DNA of 37,745 bases, from the NCBI GenBank assembly GCA_035447945.1, contig DAOTHZ010000010.1:1-37745 (forward strand), in the 5' to 3' direction. The DNA comes from Syntrophomonas_B sp035447945. GTDB taxonomy: Bacteria; Bacillota; Syntrophomonadia; Syntrophomonadales; Syntrophomonadaceae. The notes below the pieces were generated by a model. That model searched no databases, was not told where the DNA came from, and saw only the letters and a list, made by a program, of their open reading frames with translations. This document shows, in pieces, positions 7,494 to 16,030 of the stretch. The position numbers and the translations under genes were made by a program. The first letter of the stretch is position 1. Each line of letters starts with the position of its first letter.

Positions 7494-7531
7494 TTAATAT
7501 AAGTCAGGAGCCTTAGGAAAGGAGCAGGAGA

Positions 7532-8833
7532 GTGTTGGATTGGAAATCTTATTATAGTGATCATATCAGAACTCCCGCAGAAGCAGTAAAGGCTATCAAG
7601 TCTGGAGATCGGGTCGTTCTGGGACATGCCTGTGGGGAACCCCAGGCCCTGACACGCGCCTTGGTTGCCAGAGCGCAGGAACTAGAGAATGTCGAAATCA
7701 TTCAGCGGGTGGCGATGGGTGAATCATCCTATGTAAATCCTGAAATGCAAGGCCATTTCAAATTGAATTCCCTGTTTGGCAGTGCGCCGACCAGAAAAGC
7801 GATTGCGGACGGTCGGGCAGATTTTACCCCTAGCTTTATCAGTGAAATACCGGGTCTGTTTTTGACCGGTAGGATTCCGGTCGATGTTGCCCTAATCGCA
7901 ATTACCCCACCAGATAATCACGGCTACTGTTCTTTGGGGATCTCGATTGATTACACCATCCAGGCCGCCCGTGCTGCCAAAATTGTTATTGCCCAGGTCA
8001 ATCCCAATATGCCCCGTACTTACGGGGACACCTTGCTGCATGTAAGTGAAATCGATTATTTTGCGCCGGCTGAGGAACCACTGATCGTTTTGGACCGTCC
8101 CGTGATTGGACCAGCCGAAAAGCAAATTGGCATGAATGTGGCTTCCTTGATCGAGGATGGAGCTACGTTGCAGCTGGGGATCGGTTCAATCCCGGATGCA
8201 ATCCTGAGTTTTCTTTATGACAAGAATGATTTGGGCGTGCATACCGAACTGTTTTCAGATGGTGTCAGAGATCTGGTGGAAGCGGGAATCATAAACGGCA
8301 AGAAAAAAACATTGCATCCCAACAAAGTAGTTGCCAATTTTATCATGGGAACACCCAAGCTATACGACTGGATACATGACAATCATGCGATAAACATGTA
8401 TCCCGAAGACTATGTCAATGATCCCTGGGTGGTTGCCCAAAACTATCATATGACCGCCATCAACTCGGCCCTGGAGGTTGATGTTCTGGGACAGGTGGCG
8501 GCAGATACCCTGGGACCCATGCAATTCAGCGGAGTGGGTGGACAAGTTGATTTCGTCAGGGGGGCAGCCCGCTCGGTGGGCGGAAAATCAATCATTGCCT
8601 TCCCCTCTACCGCCCGGAAGGGCAAGACCAGCCGTATTGTTGCGGTTCTGGCCCGGGGTTCCGCGGTCACTACCTCACGGCATGATACTGATTATATTGT
8701 AACCGAATACGGGATCGCCTCCATGAAAGGCAAAACCGTCAAGGAAAGAATGGAAGCCCTGATTAATATCGCGCATCCTGACTTTAGAAGTGAAATCAGA
8801 AAAGATGCGTACAACACATATTTTTCCCGTTGA
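7532..8833 (+). CDS. abfT: 4-hydroxybutyrate CoA-transferase (acetyl-CoA hydrolase/transferase family)
   Basis: The 433-residue protein transfers CoA from acetyl-CoA (or butyryl-CoA) to 4-hydroxybutyrate in the cytoplasm. Family marks are DWKSYYSDHIRTPAEAVKAIKSGDRV at the N-terminus, the long ASLIEDGATLQLGIGSIPDAIL segment, catalytic Glu239 in HTELFSDGV, QFSGVGGQVDFVRGA and the C-terminal TEYGIASMKGKTVKERMEALINIAHPDFR. Start is GTG 7532 with AAAGGAG upstream; TTG 7535 would give MDWK, as in the Clostridium aminobutyricum enzyme, and cannot be excluded. It is divergent from abfD, both from sigma-54 promoters, so together they convert 4-hydroxybutyrate to crotonyl-CoA. The related butyryl-CoA:acetate transferases have the same fold, so strict substrate specificity is inferred from context. 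Confidence 0.9.
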   Translation: MLDWKSYYSDHIRTPAEAVKAIKSGDRVVLGHACGEPQALTRALVARAQELENVEIIQRVAMGESSYVNPEMQGHFKLNSLFGSAPTRKAIADGRADFTPSFISEIPGLFLTGRIPVDVALIAITPPDNHGYCSLGISIDYTIQAARAAKIVIAQVNPNMPRTYGDTLLHVSEIDYFAPAEEPLIVLDRPVIGPAEKQIGMNVASLIEDGATLQLGIGSIPDAILSFLYDKNDLGVHTELFSDGVRDLVEAGIINGKKKTLHPNKVVANFIMGTPKLYDWIHDNHAINMYPEDYVNDPWVVAQNYHMTAINSALEVDVLGQVAADTLGPMQFSGVGGQVDFVRGAARSVGGKSIIAFPSTARKGKTSRIVAVLARGSAVTTSRHDTDYIVTEYGIASMKGKTVKERMEALINIAHPDFRSEIRKDAYNTYFSR

Positions 8834-9014
8834 TATAGTGTTCCTTGCAATCCTGTTTTGCATTGCATAGGTGAAAAAATAGTTTGAAGGAGGAGGGGTA
8901 TACAACAAATAAAATGATTATCGTTGCCAGCCAGGGTTGGCAGGGAACGGGGCAGATAGCCTCGCGGAGAGTTCTCGTTGTATGTGACAAAAAATATTTT
9001 AGGAGGTCAGAGGG

Positions 9015-10280
9015 ATGAGATTTAGAAACAAGCGTTATATCGGTTTACTGGTTGCATTGGTTTTTGTGTTGAGTCTGGTCGCAGGTTGTGGCGGCGGTGG
9101 TGGAACTGACAAAGAAGCCGCCAAGGAAATCAAAATGGGTACTATCCTTCCCTTGTCTGGTTCCGCTGCTCCCCTAGGCAAAATTGGCCAGGAAGCTCGT
9201 GACATGGCCATTGAAGAAATCAATGCTGCCGGTGGGATCAAATCCATGGATGGCGCCAAATTAAAAATGGTTTATTCAGACAGTAAGGGTGACCCCGCAA
9301 CCGGCGTAACGGAAGCAGAAAAATTGATCACCCAGGAAGAGGTTGTTTTGCTGACTGGTTGCTATCAGAGTGGTGTGGCCATGCCTTCCACTGAAGTTGC
9401 CGAACGCTATCAGATTCCTTATTTTGTAGATGTACCTTCAGAAGATAAAATTACTGAGCGCGGATTCAAATATATCTTCCGCCTGGCGGAAAAAACCAGC
9501 TGGAGAAATAAAGCGCAGACTGAGTTCATCACCGAAATGTCCAAGAAATATAATACCCCCATCAAAACGGTTGGTCTGATTTATGAAAACACTGCCTGGG
9601 GGCAAGGTGCGGTTACAGCTTGGGAAAAATATCTGCCTGCAGCCGGTCTGCAAATCGTGATGAAAGAACCCTATCCGGCCAATTCTTCCGACCTGACACC
9701 GGTCGTGTTAAAAGCCAAACAGTTGAATCCTGATATCATCATGATGGTTTCCTATGTATCAGACGCTGCTCTCCTGACCAAAACGTTTGCCGAGCAAAAA
9801 GTAACGCCGAAAGCATTTATCGGCACCAGCGGCGGATTTGCTGATCCGACTTATTATAATCTAGCCGGCGATGCTTGTGAAAACTTCTTTGATATCTCTA
9901 CCTGGGAACCCGACGTAAACCGTCCGACTTCCAAGGAAACCAACGAAAAGTTTAAGCAAAAATATGGTTATGCCATGAACGCCGAAGCGGTAAAAGCCTA
10001 TGTAGGTATGTATGTTATTGCTGATACGCTGGAAAGAGCTGCTTCCACTGAGCCTGAAAAATTGCGGGAAGCTTTTGCAGCAACTGATTTGAAATCCGGT
10101 CCTGCCCAGATGTATGCAGCTGAAACCAAGTTTGATGAAACCGGACAAATGGTCAATGCTCCGATCGTTATCTGCCAGTATCAGAAAGTCAATGGTAAGA
10201 TGGAGCGTGTAACCGTCTATCCGCAGGCAGAAGCAAGACCTGGTTCGCAAATCGTTTGGCCGTATCCTGGTCTGAAATAA
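9015..10280 (+). CDS. livK: ABC transporter substrate-binding lipoprotein (branched-chain amino acid type)
   Basis: The 421-residue protein starts with a lipoprotein signal peptide: basic MRFRNKR, a hydrophobic stretch and the lipobox LVAGC with Cys25 as lipidation site, then a Gly-rich linker. The mature part is a type I periplasmic-binding fold (KMGTILPLSGSAAPLGKIGQEARDMAIEEINAAGGI). It captures substrate outside the membrane for LivHMGF. Start is ATG 9015, seven bases after AGGAGGT. The family binds Leu/Ile/Val but also urea, short amides and aromatic or aliphatic acids. Its place directly after the 4-hydroxybutyrate CoA-transferase makes a hydroxy acid or other carboxylate a reasonable alternative. 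No clear promoter is seen in the 181-base gap, so readthrough from the sigma-54 transcript is possible. Confidence 0.9.
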   Translation: MRFRNKRYIGLLVALVFVLSLVAGCGGGGGTDKEAAKEIKMGTILPLSGSAAPLGKIGQEARDMAIEEINAAGGIKSMDGAKLKMVYSDSKGDPATGVTEAEKLITQEEVVLLTGCYQSGVAMPSTEVAERYQIPYFVDVPSEDKITERGFKYIFRLAEKTSWRNKAQTEFITEMSKKYNTPIKTVGLIYENTAWGQGAVTAWEKYLPAAGLQIVMKEPYPANSSDLTPVVLKAKQLNPDIIMMVSYVSDAALLTKTFAEQKVTPKAFIGTSGGFADPTYYNLAGDACENFFDISTWEPDVNRPTSKETNEKFKQKYGYAMNAEAVKAYVGMYVIADTLERAASTEPEKLREAFAATDLKSGPAQMYAAETKFDETGQMVNAPIVICQYQKVNGKMERVTVYPQAEARPGSQIVWPYPGLK

Positions 10281-10300
10281 CAATTCTGGCAATGAGGTGT

Positions 10301-10328
10301 GGGACTGGCCGGTGGCCCGGCCACTCCC
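10301..10328 (+). other. Intercistronic GC-rich hairpin between livK and livH
   Basis: GGGACTGGCCGG (10301-10312) pairs with CCGGCCACTCCC (10317-10328), one mismatch, around a four-base loop. No T run follows, so it is more likely an mRNA-stabilising or processing hairpin that raises livK yield over the permease genes than a terminator. Confidence 0.65.
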
Positions 10329-10358
10329 CATTCTCCCAGAGAAAGGGGGTAATAATCA

Positions 10359-11240
10359 GTGGGCTTTTTATCAGTAGTTGCGAACGGTCTTAGTATGGGC
10401 GCCATATATGGACTGATTGCATTGGGACTGACACTAATCTTCGGTATTATGAAGATTATCAACTTCGCGCAAGGCGCCCTGCTCATGGTGTCAATGATGA
10501 TTTCCTACTGGCTATGGGTGGCCACCGGGCTTAGTCCATATATTTTGGTTCTTATTGTGGCTCCGCTTATGTTTTTGATGGGCTATTTCAGTGAACGATT
10601 CCTGATTAAACCCGTAATTGATGCTCAGAAGGACGTTCGTGAGCCGGTCAGTGTGCTTTTGCTTACGGCCGCGTTTGCCATCGTGCTCGAGAATTTATGC
10701 TTAATGTTATTCGGTGCTGATTATGTAATGGCGCAAACCAGTTTCTCGAGTCAAACTTTGGCGTTGGGCTCAGTGACTGTTAGTGCGGCGCGTTTTTATG
10801 GTTTAATTATTGCTTTGGTAGTTGCATTTCTTTTCTATATGTTTTTGCAGTATTCACAGACCGGACGCAATTTAAGAGCTACCGGTCAGGATCGCAATGC
10901 GGCCGCTTTGATGGGGATTGACGTCACCAAAACCTATGCCATTGCCTTTGGGATTGGCACAGCCTTGCTGGCAGTAGCGGCAGTAGCGCTGATACCGTTT
11001 TATTATGTTCATCCCTCAGTGGGAGCGGTCTTTATGACCAAAGCGTTTATTGTTGTAGTTTTGGGTGGATTGGGTAGTGTGCCCGGCGCCATTTTAGGCG
11101 GCATTATTATCGGTTTGATTGAATCGGTAGCGGCCCAGTATATGACAGCAACCTTAACGGCGATGCTGGTATACCTGGTGTTCCTGGTGGTTCTGTTTAT
11201 TAAACCGACGGGTATATTTGGCTCACCCTATGAATGGTAG
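10359..11240 (+). CDS. livH: Branched-chain amino acid-type ABC transporter permease LivH
   Basis: The 293-residue protein is hydrophobic throughout, with about eight membrane segments. It has the LivH N-terminus (GAIYGLIALGLTLIFGIMKIINFAQGALLMVSM) and the cytoplasmic EAA-like loop GRNLRATGQDRNAAALMGIDVTKTYAIAFGIGTALL, which contacts the ATPases. It forms the membrane channel with LivM. The start is GTG 10359 with AAAGGGGG upstream. livM begins nine bases after its stop. Confidence 0.92.
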   Translation: MGFLSVVANGLSMGAIYGLIALGLTLIFGIMKIINFAQGALLMVSMMISYWLWVATGLSPYILVLIVAPLMFLMGYFSERFLIKPVIDAQKDVREPVSVLLLTAAFAIVLENLCLMLFGADYVMAQTSFSSQTLALGSVTVSAARFYGLIIALVVAFLFYMFLQYSQTGRNLRATGQDRNAAALMGIDVTKTYAIAFGIGTALLAVAAVALIPFYYVHPSVGAVFMTKAFIVVVLGGLGSVPGAILGGIIIGLIESVAAQYMTATLTAMLVYLVFLVVLFIKPTGIFGSPYEW

Positions 11241-11249
11241 GTGAGAAGA

Positions 11250-12281
11250 ATGAAGGGAATTAACAAGAATTATATCATCCTGGCTGGCCTGGGGATTCTC
11301 CTGTGTCTTCTGCCTATGTTCGTGACCAAACCCTATTATTTACAGGTCATTATCATGTGTATTCTATGGGCTTATCTGGCATCCTGCTGGAATATTATTG
11401 GAGGATTTGCCGGTCAGCTTTCCTTGGGTCATGGTATTTATACTGCGGTGGGTGCTTATGTTGCCGTAATCTTGTTTAATACGTTTGGTTTGTCACCCTG
11501 GCTGGGGATGTTTGTTGGCGGAGGAATTGCGGTTTTATTAAGTTTGGTGATTGGTTTTCCCACTTTTGGCTTACGGGGAGCCTATTATGCCTTGGCTACC
11601 GTAGCGATTGGCGAAGCAGTAGTTGTTTTGCTAAACAATACAGGACATCTGGGCCAGTTTCTAATTGGCGGAGCGGAAGGCTTAAGTGTCAAAATGGTTG
11701 GCGTATCCGCAGCCGCGATTCAGTTTAACTCAAAAGTACCATATTATTACATTATCTTGGCAATGTTGTTTTTAATTATTTTCATTGCCCAGTGGATCAA
11801 AAATTCCAAGCTTGGTTACTATTTGGTTGCGTTGCGCGAAGACGAAGATGCCGCTGCAGCGATGGGCATTGACGTGCGTCGCAATAAATTGATCGCAGGT
11901 GCAATCAGTGCTTTCTTTACCGCCTTGGGTGGCGTGTTCTATGCAGTCTTGATTCGTTATTTGGAACCCACCGCAATTGCAGGAGCAATTATGTCCAACC
12001 AAATGGTGTTCATGACGATCGTTGGAGGGGCGGGTACTGTTCTCGGCCCGGTAATCGGAGGAATAACCCTCTCCTTTATCAGTGAATTGATTCGCTTCTA
12101 TTTAGGGAGTCAGTTGATGGGCTTGCATCTGTTTATTTTCGGATTGATTGTTATGTTGATGATTATCTTCCAGCCCAAAGGGCTCATTGAGTTAAAAGAA
12201 AGGTTCAAGCGAAAACGAGGGTCGGGGGCTGACCAAAATGAAGGAGGTGAGAGCGGTGCAAGAAGCGCTTCTGGAGCTTAA
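11250..12281 (+). CDS. livM: Branched-chain amino acid-type ABC transporter permease LivM
   Basis: The 343-residue protein has about nine membrane segments and the LivM marks SWNIIGGFAGQLSLGHGIYTAVGAYVA-like (here CWNIIGGFAGQLSLGHGIYTA) and LREDEDAAAAMGIDVRRNKLIAGAISAFFTALGG, the loop that contacts the ATPases. I chose ATG 11250 (MKGINKNYII) because AGGTGAG lies a few bases upstream; GTG 11241 would place the ribosome binding site inside the gene. The charged C-terminal tail (KRKRGSGADQNEGGESG) overlaps the start of livG by 26 bases, so the two are translationally coupled. Confidence 0.92.
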   Translation: MKGINKNYIILAGLGILLCLLPMFVTKPYYLQVIIMCILWAYLASCWNIIGGFAGQLSLGHGIYTAVGAYVAVILFNTFGLSPWLGMFVGGGIAVLLSLVIGFPTFGLRGAYYALATVAIGEAVVVLLNNTGHLGQFLIGGAEGLSVKMVGVSAAAIQFNSKVPYYYIILAMLFLIIFIAQWIKNSKLGYYLVALREDEDAAAAMGIDVRRNKLIAGAISAFFTALGGVFYAVLIRYLEPTAIAGAIMSNQMVFMTIVGGAGTVLGPVIGGITLSFISELIRFYLGSQLMGLHLFIFGLIVMLMIIFQPKGLIELKERFKRKRGSGADQNEGGESGARSASGA

Positions 12282-12987
12282 AGACTTAACCATCAGTTTT
12301 GGTGGACTGACAGCGGTAAATAAACTCAATACCAAACTGTATTCAGGTGAAGCGATTGGTCTGATTGGGCCGAATGGTGCGGGAAAAACCACCGCTTTTA
12401 ACCTTATCGTTGGAGTATATCAGCCCACTGCTGGACAGGTATTCTTTAACGGAGAAGAAATAACCGGTCTTAACCCACATGAAGTATGTCGCAAAGGGAT
12501 CGGTCGTACCTTCCAGGTGGTGAAACCGTTCGGCAAAATGACCGTACTGCAAAATATTATGGTGGGTGCGTTTGTTAATACATCCCGGGAAAAGGAAGCC
12601 AAACGGGTCGCCATTGAAATCATGGAAAAAGTCGGATTACAAAGAAAAAAAGATGAGCTGGCACAAAACCTTACCATTCCCGAAAGAAAAAGATTGGAAG
12701 TGGCCAAGGCGTTAGCCACCAAACCCAAATTACTGCTTTTGGACGAGGTACTGGCAGGGTTAAATCCTACCGAGATAGAGGATGCTATCGTATTGATAAA
12801 ATCCATTAATCAGGAAGGAATTACGGTTTTAATGATTGAACACGTTTTACAGGCCACCATGGCGATTTGCGAACGGATTATTGTTCTGGATTACGGCAAA
12901 AAAATCGCTGAAGGAACTCCCGAAGAGGTGACTAGTAACAGCGAAGTCATTAAAGCGTATTTGGGTGATGAATATGAAAATGCTTGA
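12256..12987 (+). CDS. livG: Branched-chain amino acid-type ABC transporter ATP-binding protein LivG
   Basis: The 243-residue ATPase has Walker A GPNGAGKT (residues 38-45), the LivG segment GIGRTFQVVKPF and Walker B LLLLDE with Asp163 and Glu164. The usual LSGGQ signature is replaced by LTIPE (139-143) in NLTIPERKRLEVAKALA, and the Pro normally after LDE is Val165 (LDEVLAGLNPTE). Such RKRLE/LDEV variants occur in a subset of LivG proteins, so it is probably functional. I chose GTG 12256 because a strong AAGGAGGTGA lies at 12240-12250; ATG 12238 is upstream of that site. It powers uptake with LivF, whose start it overlaps. Confidence 0.9.
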   Translation: MQEALLELKDLTISFGGLTAVNKLNTKLYSGEAIGLIGPNGAGKTTAFNLIVGVYQPTAGQVFFNGEEITGLNPHEVCRKGIGRTFQVVKPFGKMTVLQNIMVGAFVNTSREKEAKRVAIEIMEKVGLQRKKDELAQNLTIPERKRLEVAKALATKPKLLLLDEVLAGLNPTEIEDAIVLIKSINQEGITVLMIEHVLQATMAICERIIVLDYGKKIAEGTPEEVTSNSEVIKAYLGDEYENA

Positions 12988-13684
12988 GATTAAATCACTG
13001 GATTCAGGTTATGGCGATGTGACCGTATTGAAAAATGTTTCTTTACACGTAGATGAAGGGGAAGTCGTTAGTATTGTTGGGGCCAACGGCTCGGGAAAAA
13101 CAACCCTGCTCAACACGATTTCAGGGATTCTGCCGACCAAACGCGGAGAAATCTGGTTTGGCGATCAACGGGTTGACCAATTGCCGCCCCACAAGATAAC
13201 GGAACTGGGAATTGTGCAGGTGCCTGAAGGCAGGAGAATTTTCCCGCTGATGACGGTTTATGAGAATCTCATGATCGGCGCCGCCCTGCCACGGGCTAAA
13301 AGTAAAAGGAATGAGAACCTGGAATACGTATTCGAGTTGTTGCCCAGGTTAAAAGAACGCAAGGATCAGGTGGGACGCACCATGAGCGGTGGCGAGCAAC
13401 AAATGTTGGCCATCGGCAGAGCGTTGATGGCAATGCCGCGTATCCTTATGCTGGATGAACCGTCCATGGGTTTGTCTCCGCTGCTCGTTTCTACTGTATT
13501 CGAAGTGATCAGCAAAATCGGCGACCAAGGCATCACCGTTTTGCTGGTCGAACAAAATGTGAAAAGAGCCCTGGGATTGAGTCAGCGAGGCTATGTCCTG
13601 GAAAACGGATTTATTTCCATGGAAGGGCCGTCCAGTGAACTTTTGGTTAATCCCCATATTAAAAAGGCCTATCTGGGGCTGTAA
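12974..13684 (+). CDS. livF: Branched-chain amino acid-type ABC transporter ATP-binding protein LivF
   Basis: The protein has Walker A GANGSGKT, the LivF-type VQVPEGRRIFPLMTVYENL segment, a canonical signature MSGGEQQMLAIGRAL, Walker B RILMLDEPSMGLSP and the switch His region LLVEQNV. It is the second ATPase of the importer. Four in-frame start codons lie at 12965, 12968, 12974 and 12980. I chose ATG 12974, with GGGTGA just upstream, but ATG 12980 (MLEIKSLDSGYG) matches many LivF N-termini equally well. It overlaps the end of livG. It is the last gene of the liv operon. Confidence 0.9.
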   Translation: MKMLEIKSLDSGYGDVTVLKNVSLHVDEGEVVSIVGANGSGKTTLLNTISGILPTKRGEIWFGDQRVDQLPPHKITELGIVQVPEGRRIFPLMTVYENLMIGAALPRAKSKRNENLEYVFELLPRLKERKDQVGRTMSGGEQQMLAIGRALMAMPRILMLDEPSMGLSPLLVSTVFEVISKIGDQGITVLLVEQNVKRALGLSQRGYVLENGFISMEGPSSELLVNPHIKKAYLGL

Positions 13685-13727
13685 GGCGCAGGATAGTGTT
13701 TGGATAAATTCCCCCCTCCTCAGTAGC

Positions 13728-13762
13728 GCTATCCCTTTGGGCCGGAAGCCTGAAGGGATAGC
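13728..13762 (+). terminator. Possible terminator of the liv operon
   Basis: GCTATCCCTT (13728-13737) pairs perfectly with AAGGGATAGC (13753-13762). The tail CTTGTTAT has few T residues, so it may act weakly or mainly protect the 3' end. It lies 44 bases after livF. Confidence 0.5.
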
Positions 13763-13866
13763 CTTGTTATGAATCGTTGATTGCGATGGACAAAAACATC
13801 GTAAAAAGAATACATTTCATAATTATGGTGTTAATAGGGTGTCAAGATTGGTAGAATTACAAACAA

Positions 13867-13884
13867 ATCCTGATCTGTCAGGAT
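13867..13884. promoter_or_regulatory. Candidate operator upstream of the sigma-54 activator gene
   Basis: ATCCTGATCTGTCAGGAT is a perfect 7-4-7 palindrome, 60 bases before the ATG at 13945. Its position suits a repressor site or autoregulation by the gene product. It does not match the TTGTGC palindrome at 7354. Confidence 0.45.
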
Positions 13885-13944
13885 GAACACTTGTTATAAC
13901 CGAATCATTGATGGGCGAATGAAAATACTACAGGAGGTATTGGG

Positions 13945-16026
13945 ATGCTGGCAAAAGACATAATGATACCGACACCCTTGCAATGTCATCAAAAGATGAC
14001 CCTGACAGAAGTGTCCGGGATGTTGCTGGAGAATCATTTGGATGGCCTGCCGGTAGTTGATGATGGGGGTGACTTTGTCGGTTATTTCGGTCGCCGACAA
14101 TTGTACAAAGCCCTTCATCAGCATAAGGATCCCCAGATGCCTGTTCGTGAATTGATGATTACGAATGTCATGACGGTTTCGCCGGATACTGCTTTAACCG
14201 ATTTGTATCCTCTGCACAATACCATTATGCCAGTGCTCGAAAAACGCAAGATTCTTGGCGTAATCACCAGGGAATTAGTGGCTATGTACAGTAATTTGGA
14301 GGCGCATGGTTATTCCCCCCAAACCATGGCAACTTTTGACGCTGCCTACGAAGGTATTATTATCATCAACAACGATCTGCAAGTTTTGGCCTTCAATCGA
14401 GCAGCAGAAGAGATTCTGGGAATCAAGCGCGAAAACATTCTCAACCGACGCTATCCCGAAGTATTTCCCCGTGGTAATCTGCATCGGGTGATCGAAAGCA
14501 GGCAGGCAATTGCCAATGAGAAGTTTGTCCATCACCAAAGGACCTATTTATCCATCAACAGTCCTATCGAACTGGCAGGCAACCTGATCGGGGCCATCGC
14601 GGTTATCAACGACATATCTACGCTCGAAAGTGTAACTCATGAACTGGAATACACCAAAAAATTAAAATCAGAGTTGGATGCCATTATTGAAGCTTCATTT
14701 GACAGTATTTTTGTAACCGATGCCAAAGCCAATGTGATCAGCATCAATGAAGCCTATACCCGGATTACCGGCATCAGTGCCGAAGAGATCATCGGCAAAA
14801 ACATGTATGATTTGGTCGAACAAGGTTTGTATGACCGTTCAGCTACCATCCATGTCATTGAAAACCGCACCCCCATCACCTTTGCCCAGAATATAAAAAG
14901 CGGCAAAACCCTCTTGGTAACCGGCAATCCGGTATTTAATGAGCAGGGTGAACTGGCCTGGGTCATTACCAATGGACGTGATATAACCGAGCTTATGCGT
15001 CTCAAACAAGAGGTCGAACTGGCTCAGAACCTGAGCCGGCATTATGAAGAAGAATTAAAAAAAGTGGTGCAATCAGGTGAGATGGTCGTTAATTCTCCTA
15101 AAACCAAAGAGCTCTTGGAATTGGCCATGCGTATCGGTAAAGTCGATTCCACCGTCTTGATTTCCGGGGAATCAGGGGTGGGCAAGGAACTGATTGCGAG
15201 GGAATTGCATAAAAACAGCAATCGCAAAGACAAGCCTTTAATCAATATCAATTGTGCAGCTATCCCTGAAAGTTTATTGGAATCAGAATTGTTTGGTTAC
15301 GAATCGGGGGCCTTCAGCGGAGCTCGCAAAGGTGGCAAAATGGGAATATTTGAACTGGCCAACGCTGGAACGCTATTTCTGGATGAAATCGGAGAAATGC
15401 CTTTGACCCTTCAATCCAAGTTGTTGCGGGCCATCCAGGAAAAAGAAATCTTACGGATTGGAGCCACTACGCCCATAAAAATTGATGTCCGGCTAATCAC
15501 AGCGACCAACCGCGATCTGTGGGAGATGACCCGGCGCGGGCAATTTCGTCAGGATTTGTATTATCGCCTCAATGTTGTGCCGGTGTATGTGCCGCCGCTG
15601 CGGGAAAGGAAAGAGGAAATTCCCGCACTGATTTATCATTTTGTTAATCTTTTTAACGAGCAGTATAACCTGAACAAGAAAATTGATGAAAGAATGATCA
15701 CCAGTCTGCTGGAATATGAATGGCCGGGGAATGTTCGGGAATTAAAGAATGCCATTGAAAGAGCAATAGTAACCAGCCCGGAAGAAGTGATTCGAACGAT
15801 TCAACTGGGCGGCAATGTCAATGGCGGTGAAATGGAGTTTAATACCGAAAAAACAGAAAACAGCGGAATTGATTTAAAGGAAAAAGTCAATGCTTATGAA
15901 AAAGACTTGTTGCAGCGTTATATTCAGAAATACAAAAGCAGCCGTAAAGTTGCGAAAGCGTTAAATGTGAGTCAGACGACTGTAGTGCGTAAAGCCGCCC
16001 AATACGGGATACCTTTGGAAGGTTAA
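13945..16026 (+). CDS. Sigma-54-dependent transcriptional activator with CBS pair, two PAS domains, AAA+ and Fis HTH
   Basis: The 693-residue enhancer-binding protein has in order: two CBS domains (about 1-118; MLAKDIMIPTPLQC and VRELMITNVMTVSPD), PAS (about 125-230), PAS (about 245-355), a sigma-54 AAA+ domain (about 385-610) and a Fis helix-turn-helix (about 648-690; SSRKVAKALNVSQTTVVRKAAQYGI). Walker A is GESGVGKE (408-415) and Walker B is LFLDEIGEM. The sigma-54 contact loop is GAFSGA (455-460), a Thr-to-Ser variant of GAFTGA that is known in active proteins. CBS domains bind adenine nucleotides and PAS domains bind small ligands, so it may read energy state and a metabolite. Start ATG 13945 follows AGGAGGT. 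Its likely targets are the three sigma-54 promoters at 7010, 7477 and 16229; this is inferred. Confidence 0.92.
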   Translation: MLAKDIMIPTPLQCHQKMTLTEVSGMLLENHLDGLPVVDDGGDFVGYFGRRQLYKALHQHKDPQMPVRELMITNVMTVSPDTALTDLYPLHNTIMPVLEKRKILGVITRELVAMYSNLEAHGYSPQTMATFDAAYEGIIIINNDLQVLAFNRAAEEILGIKRENILNRRYPEVFPRGNLHRVIESRQAIANEKFVHHQRTYLSINSPIELAGNLIGAIAVINDISTLESVTHELEYTKKLKSELDAIIEASFDSIFVTDAKANVISINEAYTRITGISAEEIIGKNMYDLVEQGLYDRSATIHVIENRTPITFAQNIKSGKTLLVTGNPVFNEQGELAWVITNGRDITELMRLKQEVELAQNLSRHYEEELKKVVQSGEMVVNSPKTKELLELAMRIGKVDSTVLISGESGVGKELIARELHKNSNRKDKPLININCAAIPESLLESELFGYESGAFSGARKGGKMGIFELANAGTLFLDEIGEMPLTLQSKLLRAIQEKEILRIGATTPIKIDVRLITATNRDLWEMTRRGQFRQDLYYRLNVVPVYVPPLRERKEEIPALIYHFVNLFNEQYNLNKKIDERMITSLLEYEWPGNVRELKNAIERAIVTSPEEVIRTIQLGGNVNGGEMEFNTEKTENSGIDLKEKVNAYEKDLLQRYIQKYKSSRKVAKALNVSQTTVVRKAAQYGIPLEG

Positions 16027-16030
16027 TGTT

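Noticed and set aside
8934..8955. Sigma-54-like TTGGCAGGGAACGGGGCA before livK
   Set aside because: The GG and GC are 11 rather than 10 bases apart and the -12 region is GGGGC instead of TTGC. A second near miss at 8845-8863 lacks the -24 GG.
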